The notes beneath the pieces are model-generated. The model saw only the letters and a program-made list of their open reading frames with translations. It was not told the DNA's origin and made no database searches. From Hofstenia miamia (Eukaryota > Xenacoelomorpha > Acoela), in NCBI GenBank assembly GCA_004352715.1, contig SCFE01000052.1, positions 1,029,758 through 1,093,757 on the forward strand: 64,000 nucleotides of DNA, given 5' to 3'. The first letter of the stretch is position 1. Each line of letters opens with the position of its first letter. The translations under genes and the position numbers were made by a program. This document shows positions 34,621-46,103 of this stretch, piece after piece.

Positions 34621-35417
34621 AAGTAGTTTTCTCTGTATTTTTGAGTGAAGAGTGATATCTTAAAATGGAGCACTGTCATCATTGGTTATACATGTAATTG
34701 GATATGATATTGATTTAATGATTATTGAAATCTTCATGGTAGTGATATCATAACCATCCTCTAATTTATTCATTTGATTTGATTTTGAACACATTTATTC
34801 GTCGATATTGAATAATATGTTGAATATTATTTTATAAATAGTATGTAAATTACGTATCTAGCCCTTTATGATGTCTATGTCCTTTGTAATTTAGTTTTTT
34901 CCCTTGTATCAGCTGCATAGAATGATAAATGACAACAAAAAGGCAACTTAGCTGTCATATAATGCTGTTAAACATCCTGGAATGCATTAAAAATATGATT
35001 TATGCATTTTTTGGTCACGAAAAAATATGCGTTTTGTGTACAATTCTGATATCTATGATTTTCTCGAAAACAGCTCAATCAGGATTTTGCAGATATATCT
35101 TACATATGACTAGAGACCTTGTAGTTACTAAAAATGAACTCCACTAAGGGGTCGTTTTTTTAATTTTGACTCACCTTCCAGGGAAGTGTGACAGGTAACT
35201 GTGAGTATTGAGAGCAGATACAACAAAGGTAGCAATGAAGAAACTGGTCAAAGAAAATAGATAAAGTAGTTACCAAGGACGATTTAGATAAGGCTCTGAA
35301 GCAAGCTCAAGACAAATTAGGAGAGCAGTTGCCAGAAATAATCAAAAAGACCATCGTTAATAAATCATGTGACGTCCCTCAAAGAGGGCATAGTGCCTAT
35401 TGAACCTGTAACAGTTA
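34621..35417. other. Intergenic and transposon debris
   Basis: Near 35265-35400 one frame reads VVTKDDLDKALKQAQDKL and EQLPEIIKKTIVNK, a short charged fragment of unknown origin. The rest is without supported content. Confidence 0.3.
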
Positions 35418-36439
35418 NTTTATTTCGGGTAAGACATTAGATGATAAATTCCTCAATTATTTAGGAAAACTGTGAAATAAATATCCAATTCACTACCAGG
35501 GAATATATGCCAATTGTGCTGTTTCAGTGATCGTGATTACTATGTTTCATAAACACTAGTATTGCTTGAATTTTTAAATATAGTGGACTAATTGAAATTC
35601 TCCAGCAATTGGTAAAACGCTTTTTTAACTTTAACTAAGAAGTTTACAATTGTAGCAAGTATATATCCTATACCTGCGAGCTCGTCTTGCTGGGCCTCAC
35701 TCTAAATGTGAATACGGATACGGATAGTTAGAAATTTATTGTTGAGATGTCATGCAATTCCTTTACATCATGTACAAAGCAAAGAGCTGTTTGAGAATAC
35801 AAACGCTAAACAGGTAACTAGGGTTTTGTATTGGTGTTATGTATACATGATGTGAGGCACTAACAACCGTTAAGGTGAGGTGAGACTTTAGAAATAAACT
35901 AGTAACACTATCAAAACTTTATTAAGCTTTTACATTACGTTAACTCTTAACATCAAGTAATCATTTGGCATTGGCCAGAGGCGTATTGTTGAAATGGAGT
36001 CAGAAACAGAAGTGTTGAAATCATTGTTACCAAAATTACAACAGTAATAGTTGTTGAATTAATTAAATTAAGTGCTCGAATGCTATCATTGATATCTGTT
36101 GTACAAAGTAGGTTCCTTAAAAATATGTTAATATGAGTAACTAGGGATCACCTGCATAAACAGGAGATATTACATAGTGACCCTGAGAGTTCAGTGTGTT
36201 TTGCATGTTAAGTTAGGGGTGGCTAGGTGTTTCTCCCTCTCTGAAAGCCAACCATGCGCTTTCTGTCTTGTCAGGTAGCATTTTTCTGGTGGTATGTGAC
36301 GTTCGGAGATTTAACTCCAGTTGCAAAAGGCCTGTATGCGTGAAGGACATGTTCAGGAGATCCATTCCTTTAATTGTTAACCTCACTGGTTTTGTCGATG
36401 TCCAGCAGTTGGAATTGTTCTATTTGTAGTATTTGTTTA

Positions 36440-36955
36440 TTGACTGAGGTTGATCATAAGAGCACCAAGCAATTAGAGGGAACACCACCAATCCTGGATG
36501 AAACCATATATTACAATCTGGAACCATGTGAGTTAGAAGGATTGAGAAGCGTATTAAATAAGAATAAAAAGATCTTCAACTATGGAACTTTGAGTGTAGG
36601 GAAACCAAAAGGGAAATGCCCAGTATAGAGACGCTGTCTGATAAACCAATAAGACTTCCGATCAGGAGAGTCCCTGAGTCAGAAAATCCATCGCGAAAAC
36701 ACCTTACAAAAGCCAATGGATAATAAAATAATACAGCCAAGTAAAAGACCGTATGCGGCCCCCACTGTATTTGTGCAAAGGGGAGTAAATTTAGGTTATG
36801 CATAGATTATAGGATTTTAAACGCGATAATGATAAAGGATGCTTACCCCCTGCCTTGTATTGAGGATTTATTGTACGAAGCCAGCGAGTTTAAATATTTT
36901 TCTTGCTTGGACCTATGCAAGCCATATTGGCAGGTCCCCATGAACTAGCGAGAGA
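36440..36955 (+). mobile_element. Ty3/Gypsy LTR-retrotransposon pol (reverse transcriptase) remnant
   Basis: Pieces in order and in shifting frames are YYNLEPCELEGLRSVLNKNK, IIQPSKRPYAAPTVFV, RILNAIMIKDAYPLPCIEDL and KYFSCLDLCKPYWQVPM. These are the connecting segment and RT fingers/palm entry of Ty3/Gypsy elements, before the YxDD box. Stops and frameshifts show it is dead, and the fragment ends before the catalytic aspartates. It follows directly on the second copy of the duplicated flank, so that haplotype may carry an internal deletion of the element. Confidence 0.8.
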
Positions 36956-36959
36956 TGTG

Positions 36960-37325
36960 GAGAAAAAGTGGGTTTACCCGCGCGGGTGTCGTGCAGTGCG
37001 GGTACTGAATTTCAAATGCCAAGCGGGTGAATATTTATATTTTGTTACATGTGTAACACTAAACTAATACAATATTAATTACACTATAAAATTTATATAA
37101 AATATATATTGAATATAATTTACTCAACTAATACAAAATTAATAGGAAGTCAATTCGGTGACATACATTTTTTGGCTTAATTACTTGAAATGACAGGCGC
37201 CATTTCGAAAATAGCGTGTGTGGGTGAATTTTTCTAACAGACATGCGGGTGCGATGCGGTTGCAGGCCCACTCACTGTGGATGCGGTGCAATGCGGTTAT
37301 AAAAATTTCACCCGCGTCCATCAAT
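36960..37325. mobile_element. CGGGT-rich, probably hAT-type non-autonomous element
   Basis: GC-rich ends (GGGTTTACCCGCGCGGGTGT on the left; ACCCGCGTCC on the right) contain many short CGGGT/GCGGGTG units in both orientations, around an AT-rich core of about 150 bases. Dense subterminal motifs are typical of hAT elements. No clean TIR or target duplication could be defined by eye. Confidence 0.4.
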
Positions 37326-37389
37326 GAAATAAATATAAAATCACTTAGTAAAATGGCTTGCTAAATATGTCCAATGTTTTGTTTCTAAT

Positions 37390-38765
37390 AAAATTCTTTG
37401 TTTTTAAATAAACACGGAAAACAATCCAATTATGTATTTTTCCAAAATAGAATTTTCGAACTTACTACATGTATATATTAAACACTTGAAACAATTTTAT
37501 TGTTTAGAAAATCATTGTGCTACAAAAAACGGAAAACAATTCCAATTCTGAATTCTCACTTCATTTACATCAACAATCGAAATTATCTGAAAATACATCT
37601 TTATTAAGACAAAATTGACGTTATTTTCTAAAGCAAAATTCAATTAATTCAACGCTTTTGTAATAATTGCAGAAATTTGATCTTATAATAACAATTTTTA
37701 ATTTCTATAAAAAAAACGGAAAAAATTCTAACTATTCATCGCTAAGAAACCTAATAAGAGACTAGTATATATTTTAAAATCACTAATCTTAATCACATTA
37801 TGCTTTAGAAATTCACACCAGCATGATCGCTTTGTGATTCTGCTAAGCAAGTTTGAACATTGCTCAATTTCAAATCATTAATTATTTAAATTCACTTATT
37901 CAAATACTTTACTAAATATTCCGAAATTTTTATTCTCTAGTATAGTTTATATTTTTTGAAAAACATGGAAAAATTCCAACTTTGCATTTTTTTAAAATAG
38001 CACCATGAACTTAGTATATATAAAAAATTTAAAACAATTTTGACAAATCATTGTGCTTCAAACCAGCGAAAACACTTCCAATACTGAATTTTAATCAATT
38101 TCATTTACCTAAATTTTTTAAATCATTTGAGAATTCATCTGTATTAAAACAAAATTCATGATATTCTCAAAGTTGAAATTCATATAGTTCAGTGCTTTTA
38201 TTATAATTTCAAATTTTGATTTTATCATATCATTTTTTATTTCTAAAAAAACTCGCAAGAAATTGTACTTGTTCAATGTAATTTGAAAATTATTACATAT
38301 TTTGTAATTTGAAATCATTTTATTGTTTAGAATCCCATCCAATTGTGATACGGATTATCCTGAGTAAATTTGAATTTTTCTTTCTAAAATTTTATCAATT
38401 CACTTTCTAGACTGCTTCTATGGAAATTTCAAAATTTCACATAATAATAAAAGCTTGGAAAAAGTTATAACTATGCATCGCTATAAAATATTACAAAACT
38501 TAGCTCATATTTTTAATTTGAAACAATTTTATTGTTTACAAAATCATTACACTGCGTAAAGGTGCAAAAGTCTGAATTTAGGTCAGTTGAAATTAACTAA
38601 ATTTTTTAAATTATATTAGAATAAATCTTTATTAAAACAAAATTCCCGATACTCTCAAAACTAAAATGCACGTAATTCAATGATTTTATTGTATTTTGAG
38701 TAATTTGAGTTTATCATTACAATTTTTTATTTTTCATAAAAACAGGAAATAACTATGTATCTATA
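37390..38765. repeat. Diverged tandem repeat, ~0.49-0.54-kb unit, three copies
   Basis: Three independent landmarks recur with nearly equal spacing. TTGAAACAATTTTATTGTTT-type sequence appears near 37487, 38028 and 38516. A TATTAA(G/A)ACAAAATT landmark appears near 37603, 38142 and 38630. A TTTCTATAAAAA-type landmark lies near 37701, 38240 and 38728. Intervals are about 540 and 488 bases. The units are well diverged and indels shorten the second interval; the third is incomplete. No coding potential. Confidence 0.65.
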
Positions 38766-39280
38766 TTTCTTTAATTTAGATCATACGTGGCTTTCAAAGA
38801 GGAAATTTCGAAGCTAGCATTCCTAAATGGCTAAAACAAAAGCAGTTTGTTCTACTTTTTTTAAAATATTTTTTTTGTTGTTTTTAGATCTTTGACAAGA
38901 AATGAAGCTATTTTAACCAATAAGCTGAGATCCATATATATGTCAGCAATTACATATCCTGGAATTTTACAACGTGAAACTAAGGGATATAGCTGTTCTT
39001 TTTCAAAAGATTGCAAAGAAGTCCAAAATCTGTAGCGCCATTTTAAATCTAATCACAATGTAAAAGATAATAAAATAATTACAAAGATTAATATTGTGAG
39101 GAAGTATATTTCTTACGTCGAGCCGCAAGAAATGGTGTTCTTTATTTTATGCTCAATTAACATTTTTTGCTTTTGGCAGTTAGATTATTTAAAATTTGAC
39201 TGTGCAAAGTATGCTATGCAATATTAGCAACCAAATTCAATTCTTTAGTTATTTAAAATTGAATAATGGGGCACTATCAG
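38766..39280. other. Intergenic stretch
   Basis: No supported gene. The plus-strand stretch around 38890-39060 has a short open frame (ITYPGILQRETKGYSC) that may belong to the transposon debris around it. Confidence 0.3.
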
Positions 39281-39690
39281 TCAAACCTGGGAGTTGAGGT
39301 TAGTTAAAGTTCCACCTATCGATATCGGGATCGGTAATTTCAGCACAATGGCTTCGAGCTCAATATAATCAATGTCATCCTTCTCTAGGAAGGAAAATTT
39401 CATGGACTCCATTGTTTTTGTAGGCTGTCTTGATAGAAACTTGATTTCATAGTTATTGCTTTCCTTATTTAGGTCCAAAATGACACATGCAAAATGTTTG
39501 CCAACTCTTTTTGATTTGTATGCAACCAATACGAAATTGCCTACTTCTACAGTCAAATCTTCATTTGTAGAAAATTCTTCTTATCTGACTTCCGATTCAT
39601 CAATTGTGAGAACTTCAGCTAAATCTTCTTCAGAACTGGTATCAATTTCTGGTTCTTTTTGCCTCTGCCTCTTTAATGATGTTTTTTTTG
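39281..39690 (-). mobile_element. C-terminal domain of a transposon-type protein, one in-frame stop
   Basis: On the minus strand the frame begins near 39685 with an acidic linker (KEPEIDTSSEEDLAEVLTID). It meets a TAA, then continues in the same frame into VEVGNFVLVAYKSKRVGKHF, FLSRQPTKTMESMKF and IVLKLPIPISIGGTL, ending at a stop at 39281. A small beta-rich 'VGDxVLVxY...FPxxxD...I...LPxPxxxGG' module of this type ends many repetitive invertebrate transposon proteins. The N-terminal part is absent here. One stop and the truncation make it a remnant. Confidence 0.55.
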
Positions 39691-39837
39691 TTTCTTTGTC
39701 TGTTGTTAATATCATTTATTAGTTGCTGTTTTATCGGGGTATCTGTGATCAAGACTTAATTACTATTAATAATTCATATAGAACACAAAGAAATAAAATT
39801 TAACGAATTTTAAACAACCATTTTTACCAGAAAATAT

Positions 39838-40262
39838 TTGGGGCGGATTGGGACACTGTCCCAGTGCTCCCCAATCAAGATAGCCCACTGCGCTCCAACA
39901 GCAATATTCTAGAAAAACCAATTACACGTGGTTAACTATGGAAATTTTATAGTATAAAATATAGTAAATAATAACATACCTGTTAGTATTTTATGTATAA
40001 TTAATTCAAAAGTTTGTTATTTAAAGTAAATTGCTAGGTGAAAAACTCTTTGCTCTAATAAATTACTAGTAGAGTAAGAAACAGATAATTTGAATTGTAC
40101 ATCAAACCGCTGAGGCAATTCTCTTGAAACTAACACAGTTTATCGAGATAAGGCATAAAAACATTCTTATGACGTCACTGACAAGATGTTGCCAATTAGC
40201 TTTAAAAAAAGTCAACTGTCCCACTGTGCCCCATGTCCCAGTGCTCCCACTCTTCCCTAGTT
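39838..40262. mobile_element. Candidate non-autonomous element with GTCCCAGTG ends
   Basis: GC-rich ends (GGGGCGGATTGGGACACTG on the left; in reverse complement on the right AGGGAAGAGTGGGAGCACTG) are imperfect inverted repeats around an AT-rich core. Each end contains several TGTCCCA/TGGGACA units. Target duplication is not evident. Confidence 0.4.
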
Positions 40263-40648
40263 ACTGTATCCAAATTTGTCAGTTCATATAAGTACATGTT
40301 CTATTTTTTTAACTCGATTTTTCAACCACTTTCGTATTAGCCAAAACTATCATTTTAATTACATGTTGTCTAGTACTATTTAATTGTCTGTTACAACATA
40401 CCTATTATGATTAATACAATTAAAAAAGTCTTTATGTTTTACTGTATATACATTACATGTAAAATGTTCAGTAAATATTAACACATAATACCTAAGTACC
40501 GGTTAACTATTGTATTAAAATTGCAAATAATGCATTAAAGATATTACTACTCGCTATAACGAATTTCGCTATAGCGTACTTTTTTGGCTGGTCCCTTCAA
40601 GTACGTTTTAGAGAGATTTTACTATATATATATATATATATATATATA

Positions 40649-40734
40649 NNNNNNNNNNNNNNNNNNNNNNNNNNNNNNNNNNNNNNNNNNNNNNNNNNNN
40701 NNNNNNNNNNNNNNNNNNNNNNNNNNNNNNNNNN
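40649..40734. other. Assembly gap (86 N) after (TA)n
   Basis: Run of N preceded by (TA)n at about 40624-40648. Confidence 0.95.
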
Positions 40735-40961
40735 TTAATTGCTTATTTCATGTTTTGCGTCAGGTTGAATTGTGTTATTTAGTCATTCAATTTTATTATT
40801 ATTTAAACCATACGCTTAGATTTGGAGTTAGAGATAAAGATTTTTAAATTAGGACGAAGTTGCAGTAACCTGATAATAGTGGGATAGATCTACATCCAAA
40901 ACCCTAACAACATAATCTCTAAATAAATAATTAACAACAAATTAAAGATTGTGTTTTTCAC

Positions 40962-41084
40962 CTACGCCGGTTCATGACGACGACGCCGGCCAAAAATGGA
41001 GTACATGACGCCGCAAACTAATACAGGAACGGCGAGGAGCTCTAATATATCCGATATAACCATAAGTGTGAAAATATTAGGCAT
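40962..41084 (-). CDS. Putative 40-residue membrane micropeptide
   Basis: Minus-strand ORF from ATG 41082-41084 to TAG 40962-40964, with an in-frame TGA two codons before the ATG, so the start is well defined. The predicted peptide begins MPNIFTLMVISDILELLAVP, runs into LVCGVMYSIFG and ends RRRRHEPA. It is a single hydrophobic helix of about 20 residues followed by four arginines, the pattern of a single-pass protein with a cytosolic basic tail. Local GC content is far above background and drops after the ORF. I know no homologue. It might instead be part of a repeat. Confidence 0.4.
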   Translation of the reverse strand: MPNIFTLMVISDILELLAVPVLVCGVMYSIFGRRRRHEPA

Positions 41085-43460
41085 AATTCAAAATTTGGCA
41101 AATCTTTTGGTCGGATATCAAATTTAGAATTGCTGATTCAACAGACGCATAAAAACTCATTTTGACTAAGAATAGTTTTAGAAACTGTATAATATTCAGC
41201 TCAAACACTATTAGCAAACATGAATAAAATTTTTTGTTATGTCAATGTCTGCTTAAATGAGAAGAAATAAAGCATTTTAAGTTAAAAGAAGCTATATACC
41301 GATATATTACCTCTATTTTAACTAATTTTCCATGGTTTCTGATTATGGCGAAACCTGATTAAACGACTAATCTCACTACGTTCAAGTCCACCGTAAAAAT
41401 GCGACAGTTACGTTAATTTAATTCCTCAATGTCTTTTCAATACAAACGCCTATTAAAATCACTCCTCTTTTGGAGTACTTTGACACTGTGAATCAGTAAG
41501 TTTCTGTATATTAGCACAATTTTGTAATGTAATTCTAATTTCTATGTTATAATTTAACCTAAAGATTACCGTTAATACTCTAATTTAATATTCAATCTTT
41601 AATCCACTTATTTGAATAGTTTTAATATCTAAATGACTAAACCAACAGCAAAATTTAACTACCAGAATACCTCAACGCTCCAAAAAAATATGCATTAGAA
41701 TTTTACAATTCCTCAAGAACCGCCAATGTTTATTTAAGTTAGCCAATTCTGAAAATTGAAATTTAAATATTGAATCTTTTGTTATAGTTTTAGCCCTGAG
41801 CAACACTGGCAATTCTTACAATTTGGGATGTCTTCTATAAAAACTTTTAAAATAGGCTTCTAAATTGACTAAATAATGACAGTGCTTTGTAATTCCGGCG
41901 AAGTCATGATTTAGAATGGATGGTAATGAACTTAAGAGAGGCCCAACGTGTAGACCCAAATCCGGCCTAAAAACATAAAAGTGTTGCATTTAAACAAATA
42001 TCATTGTAGTCCATATTTATGAACCTTACCAAAAACATTTTTTTGGCTTGTTATGCCAATTTTGGTTAGGTAAAAAATTCCTAATAAGCTCTCCTCTCTG
42101 AAATCAAAAAACCTAATGTACATTATATATTTCAACACGTTGTTTGTAAGTTCTATTATATATTTACTGCATTTGCTCTGATTTGCTTGCATAGTTGTGA
42201 AATAATCATGTCAGATTTTTTAAATTTCAACCTAGGCACAACCCATATCGATCTCTGGACTCGAGTTGTGCCTGAAGACTCGGATTCGAAATGCAAAACA
42301 TCGAGGTGCAGGATACTATCCCATTAAAAAAATATTGGTTGGAATCTCCACATCGTGTATATTACTAAGATCGCACTAAATCTAACCTATGTAGCCTGAT
42401 TTTTTTCTCATTGCATAATTCTAAGAATTAGTACATAAATGTATTAAATTTTACTCTTTTTTTCAAAAATTTTACCAAAAAAATATTTATTTACATCGAC
42501 AGCTGTAAGCAAAAGATTTCTAGACAGCACATCACTTGTCAATTATATGTCAGTATGACCCACTACAATGGCAAATAACGTCCATTTCGATTATAAAAAC
42601 ACAATTGCTCAAAACATTAACACAATTACAATTTAAAAAATGAATATATAGATTAGAAATGTGTGAATATATTATGGATTGATATTTTGATTCGATATAT
42701 AGTTTTTTGAAAATAAATAAAAAATACTTATGCTAATAAACTATTTTAGTAGATCATTATGGAATTGTAAATACCGAATACTCTAGTAATCAATGGGGAA
42801 TTAAGCTGGCTGTATTTGCATGCAGGTTGCGAGACAAATAACGTGACGAAGACCTCCAGAAACTTAAAATACTTCAAATGTAGACCCTTAAATATATATT
42901 ACAATTTTGGAAATTAACTTTTTTTTAATAATAATAATTATTTATTTAATTCTTTTGTTTTTTTACAAATCAAATAATTAACACTTATGAAGAACTAACT
43001 TGTGCTGTTTTTCTACAGAATATTTTTTTAATGGAAAAAACAATATTAGAAAACCGAAAAGAAGGTCGTTGATCCCGCCACGCTTTCGGATGATACACTA
43101 GCTCCGGCATAGCACTGGCCAAAAATAAACTGGTGGGTCATTACGTTCTTATTCCTCTAACATATTATTGAAGTTTTGTTATTGATATATTTTGCAAATG
43201 ATTCTTAATTTTTTAGAATTATTTGTAATTAGCGAGAGAAATTTAAATGTAACTTTCAAGAGTTCGAGGATTTAGATTTTTAATATTTATAGGAAATGCC
43301 TGCTTTACATTTGTTAAATTGTGTAATGATTTTAAAATATTAATGAATTTCACAAGTAATTATTAACAACAAATATGCATGCATGTATGAAATGTTTCAA
43401 ATACACTGCACAAAATATTTAGTTTGCAAATAGAAAATCACCGTTAACTGTACACTCACC
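41085..43460. other. Intergenic stretch
   Basis: AT-rich. Holds a 9-bp inverted repeat (AGGCACAAC at 42234-42242 and GTTGTGCCT at 42265-42273) in a GC-richer patch. No gene is supported. Confidence 0.4.
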
Positions 43461-43482
43461 TTTCTACAAGTGTATATTTGAG

Positions 43483-43518
43483 ATGCCACGCTGGAGATTT
43501 GTTTGCAAGACTGAACTT
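43483..43518 (+). pseudogene. 5' remnant of SDR copy 2 exon 1, cut by a transposon
   Basis: Twelve codons (MPRWRFVCKTEL) and the ~20 bases before the ATG (CTACAAGTGTAT-type) align with the start of copy 1 exon 1. The homology then stops inside the codon row and transposon sequence (GAATTCGATGAACTAATAC) begins. The cofactor loop TGASSGIG, which exon 1 of copy 1 encodes next, is not found anywhere between here and exon 2 at 46104. Copy 2 therefore lacks its Rossmann glycine loop unless another first exon exists. Confidence 0.65.
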
Positions 43519-44092
43519 TTAGAATTCGATGAACTAATACTTTCTACATAAAGTAGGTTAAATATGAAAAAAATAGAAAAAATAAAAAAACTATCAAAAT
43601 AACAAACATGAAAATAGCAAATATATTGTTCAATTCATATTCTATGTATTTTTTAATTAGGTATGTAGAAAGTACGAACACGATGTCAATCGCACTCAAA
43701 CGCTGTTCCTCAGTTATCGCTTGAAAGACTGCGGGAATTTTCTCCTTGAGATCATGGATGTTCTCCGGTTGTGTCTAATAAACGAGGTACTTCAAGTGAC
43801 CCCATTGCCAAAAATCAGACGCCGTCAAGTCAAATCAATACAGTGCACGGGCTATGGTAATGCGCAAGTGTAATAGCAAGTAGACAAAATTGATAAATAG
43901 AAAGTGTTCCAAAACGTACCTTTAAATTGAGAGTTCATAGTGACAGCATTCGTTCATCGATTGCAAAAATTCAAACTGCAAACAAAATTGCATATTCAAT
44001 AGATGTTTTGATGAAAGTTTTGTGGAAAGTATCAACACCGTTTCAAAATGAGAGCCAATTAAAACCCTTAGACTACTTCTTCAACACCCTTT
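43517..44092 (-). mobile_element. IS630/Tc1-mariner-type element A, 5'-truncated
   Basis: Minus-strand frame 43845-43680 gives TASDFWQWGHLKYLVY, a stop, and NIHDLKEKIPAVFQAITEEQ. This matches the end of a DDE transposase of the IS630-Tc1-mariner superfamily ('LTPxDFxLWGxLKxxVY'). A ~145-bp terminal inverted repeat lies at about 43944-44092. The opposite terminal repeat is present only in its inner part (from 43517), fused to SDR exon 1. The transposase is a C-terminal stub, so the element is non-autonomous. Confidence 0.65.
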
Positions 44093-44172
44093 ATATATAT
44101 ATATCCACTCGTGGGACAAAATTGGTCGAGGTTTGTCAAAAATTGTACCTGTATTTTTTGTTTTGTGTTAAC

Positions 44173-44209
<37 letters not shown>

Positions 44210-45011
44210 CATACATACATACAGGGCGTCCTAGAAGAAGTGTAAGGGTTTTAATTGGCCCTCATTTTGGAACGGTGTTGATAATTTCCACAAAACTTTC
44301 CTCAAATAATGTATTAAATATTGCATTTTGTTTGCAATTTGAATTTTTGAATTCGATGAACTAATACCTTTCAACATAAAAGTAGGTTAAATATGAAAAA
44401 AATAGAAAAAAATAAAAAAACTATCAAAATTACAAACACCTGAAAATAGCAAATGAGAATGTTCAAGTCACTATTCAATGTGTTTTTCTTGGTTTTGGAG
44501 GCAAAGACGAACACGATGTCAATCGCACTCAAACGCTGTTCCTCAGTTATCGCTTGAAAGACTGCGGGAATTTTCTCCTTGAGATCATGGATGTTCTCCG
44601 GTTGTGTCTAATAAACGAGGTACTTCAAGTGACCCCATTGCCAAAAATCAGACGCCGTCAAGTCAAATCAATACAGTGCACGGGCTATGGTAATGCGCAA
44701 GTGTAATAGCAAGTAGACAAAATTGATAAATAGAAAGTGTTCCAAAACGTACCTTTAAATTGAGAGTTCATAGTGACAGCATTCGTTCATCGATTGCAAA
44801 AATTCAAACTGCAAACAAAATTGCATATTCAATAGATGTTTTGATGAAAGTTTTGTGGAAAGTATCAACACCGTTTCAAAATGAGAGCCAATTAAAACCC
44901 TTAGACTACTTCTTCAACACCCTTTATATATATATATCCACTCGTGGGACAAAATTGGTCGAGGTTTGTCAAAAATTGTACCTGTATTTTTTGTTTTGTG
45001 TTAACATTTTG
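43676..45011. repeat. Near-identical direct duplication (43676-44178 and 44509-45011)
   Basis: Offset is 833 bases. The two copies, including non-element flank (GTGTTAACATTT at both ends), look identical over about 500 bases, whereas the element sequence just before (43517-43675 versus 44346-44508) is clearly diverged. An identity block that starts inside the element suggests tandem duplication, gene conversion or misassembly. A (TA)n followed by CATA repeats (44178-44221) separates them. Confidence 0.75.
44224..44926 (-). mobile_element. IS630/Tc1-mariner-type element B, ~0.7 kb, both TIRs
   Basis: The left TIR starts at TACAGGGCGTCCTAGAAG, and the right TIR, in reverse complement, reads GGGTGTTGAAGAAGTAG and then the same AAGGGTTTTAATTGG core. 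The TIRs are about 145 bases long and about 80% alike. A TA lies at the outer edge, as expected for TA-target insertion. The interior carries the same transposase stub as element A. From 44509 on, element B plus ~85 bases of flank is nearly identical to 43676-44178. Confidence 0.65.
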
Positions 45012-46103
45012 CCGATTTTATAGTCTTTACAGTAGTGCAGCAATAATTCTGTTCCACTCGTTTAAAACGGTGGAGAAAAGAAAACAAATAATTGAAGAAG
45101 GAAAGGCTTAGACATTTTGTGATTCTTCGAATAAGGGTGAACCAGGCTTTATATTTGTTAGTCCATTCGCATGTAATGATTATTGACGCGTCCTGTTCCG
45201 CAGTAATAAACTACAGTCAACATGCAGAACAAATTATATTCTAGTTTTAGTTGTCAAAACTGCATTCAAATTATATTAACCTTATATACATCCAAGGTCA
45301 ATTAGAAATTATACTAAATTTGTTAAGCTATTGAAATTCAACTCTTGAAATGTATTTTTGCTTAAGTAAATTATATCTTCTTTGCAATCAAGCCTGTCAT
45401 AACGACCGAACTGGTATACAAAATGAGCAATCAAAATTTTCCAGGACGTTAAGCATTTTGTAAAAATAACCGTATATTATAATCTTAAAATTGATGCTTA
45501 CAATGTAAAATAAATCATTAAGCTTAAGCTTCATGTTTCCACTATGTAATTGTTTTCGCATGGCATGTCCCTTCTTCTGTTTTGACTTTTTTCAAACTCC
45601 TTCATTTTATTATTATATTTGCTTATAATATGCAAAAACTTGTCCTAAAATCGCCTGCTAATATTAGGTTACAAAATAGTCACGCCCCTAATGCATGCTC
45701 TCTGCTTCGATCAGTTGGGCATCAGGCAGTGGCTAAGCAACCCTGTCAATTTCCCCTACCGGTACCTGCAAATGAAAAGGTAAACAGCAGCGACAGTATA
45801 TGTAAAAGGCAACGCGAAATAACAATTTGTTGTCTACTATGCATAATTTGGGTTGAGTTCCAAACTTAAATACTGGATTTAATGCATCAAATGTGAAAAC
45901 TAGGCCAATTAACATGCTGTCAATATGAACTATAGCGTCACTGTTCTATTTGTGATTTGTGTCAGTTTTCTATCTCACCTGAACTCTGAGCAATGCTTCG
46001 TCAAAGTTGTTACATGTATGTAAACTCTTCAAATTCGCCTTGCTTTACTATACTGAATTTGCTTTAAGCAATTCTTTCAATGAAATTGATGAGAGTTTCC
46101 TAG
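45012..46103. other. Stretch between transposons and SDR copy 2 exon 2
   Basis: Searched specifically for a TGxxxGxG-coding first exon; none seen. The plus-strand ORF at 45582-45869 has no recognisable content. Confidence 0.5.

Larger units (their letters stand above)
31914..36425. repeat. ~1-kb duplication of the SDR 3' flank (31914-33331 and 35419-36425)
   Basis: Sequence from 31914 recurs from 35419, right after the single N at 35418, and stays matched to 33331/36425, where the two diverge. Within the first copy a further exact 411-base direct repeat (32305-32715 and 32717-33127) surrounds the single N at 32716; the second copy has it only once. This looks like overlapping contigs or two haplotypes set in series. 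Confidence 0.75.

Noticed and set aside
36374-36628. A single 84-codon gene starting MLTSLVLSMSSSWNC
   Set aside because: The start lies in duplicated flank and the end is Gypsy pol; a chimera of two sequences. The identical start at 33282 continues differently.
42234-42273. tRNA-like or structured RNA at the AGGCACAAC/GTTGTGCCT inverted repeat
   Set aside because: The stem is nine pairs, but no A box, D arm or usable B box follows (GGATTCGAAAT only resembles one).
43927-45023. Two near-identical plus-strand ORFs (145 and 87 codons) starting MRVHSDSIRSS
   Set aside because: They consist of transposon terminal repeat and (TA)n read through; identity reflects the duplicated DNA, not protein constraint.
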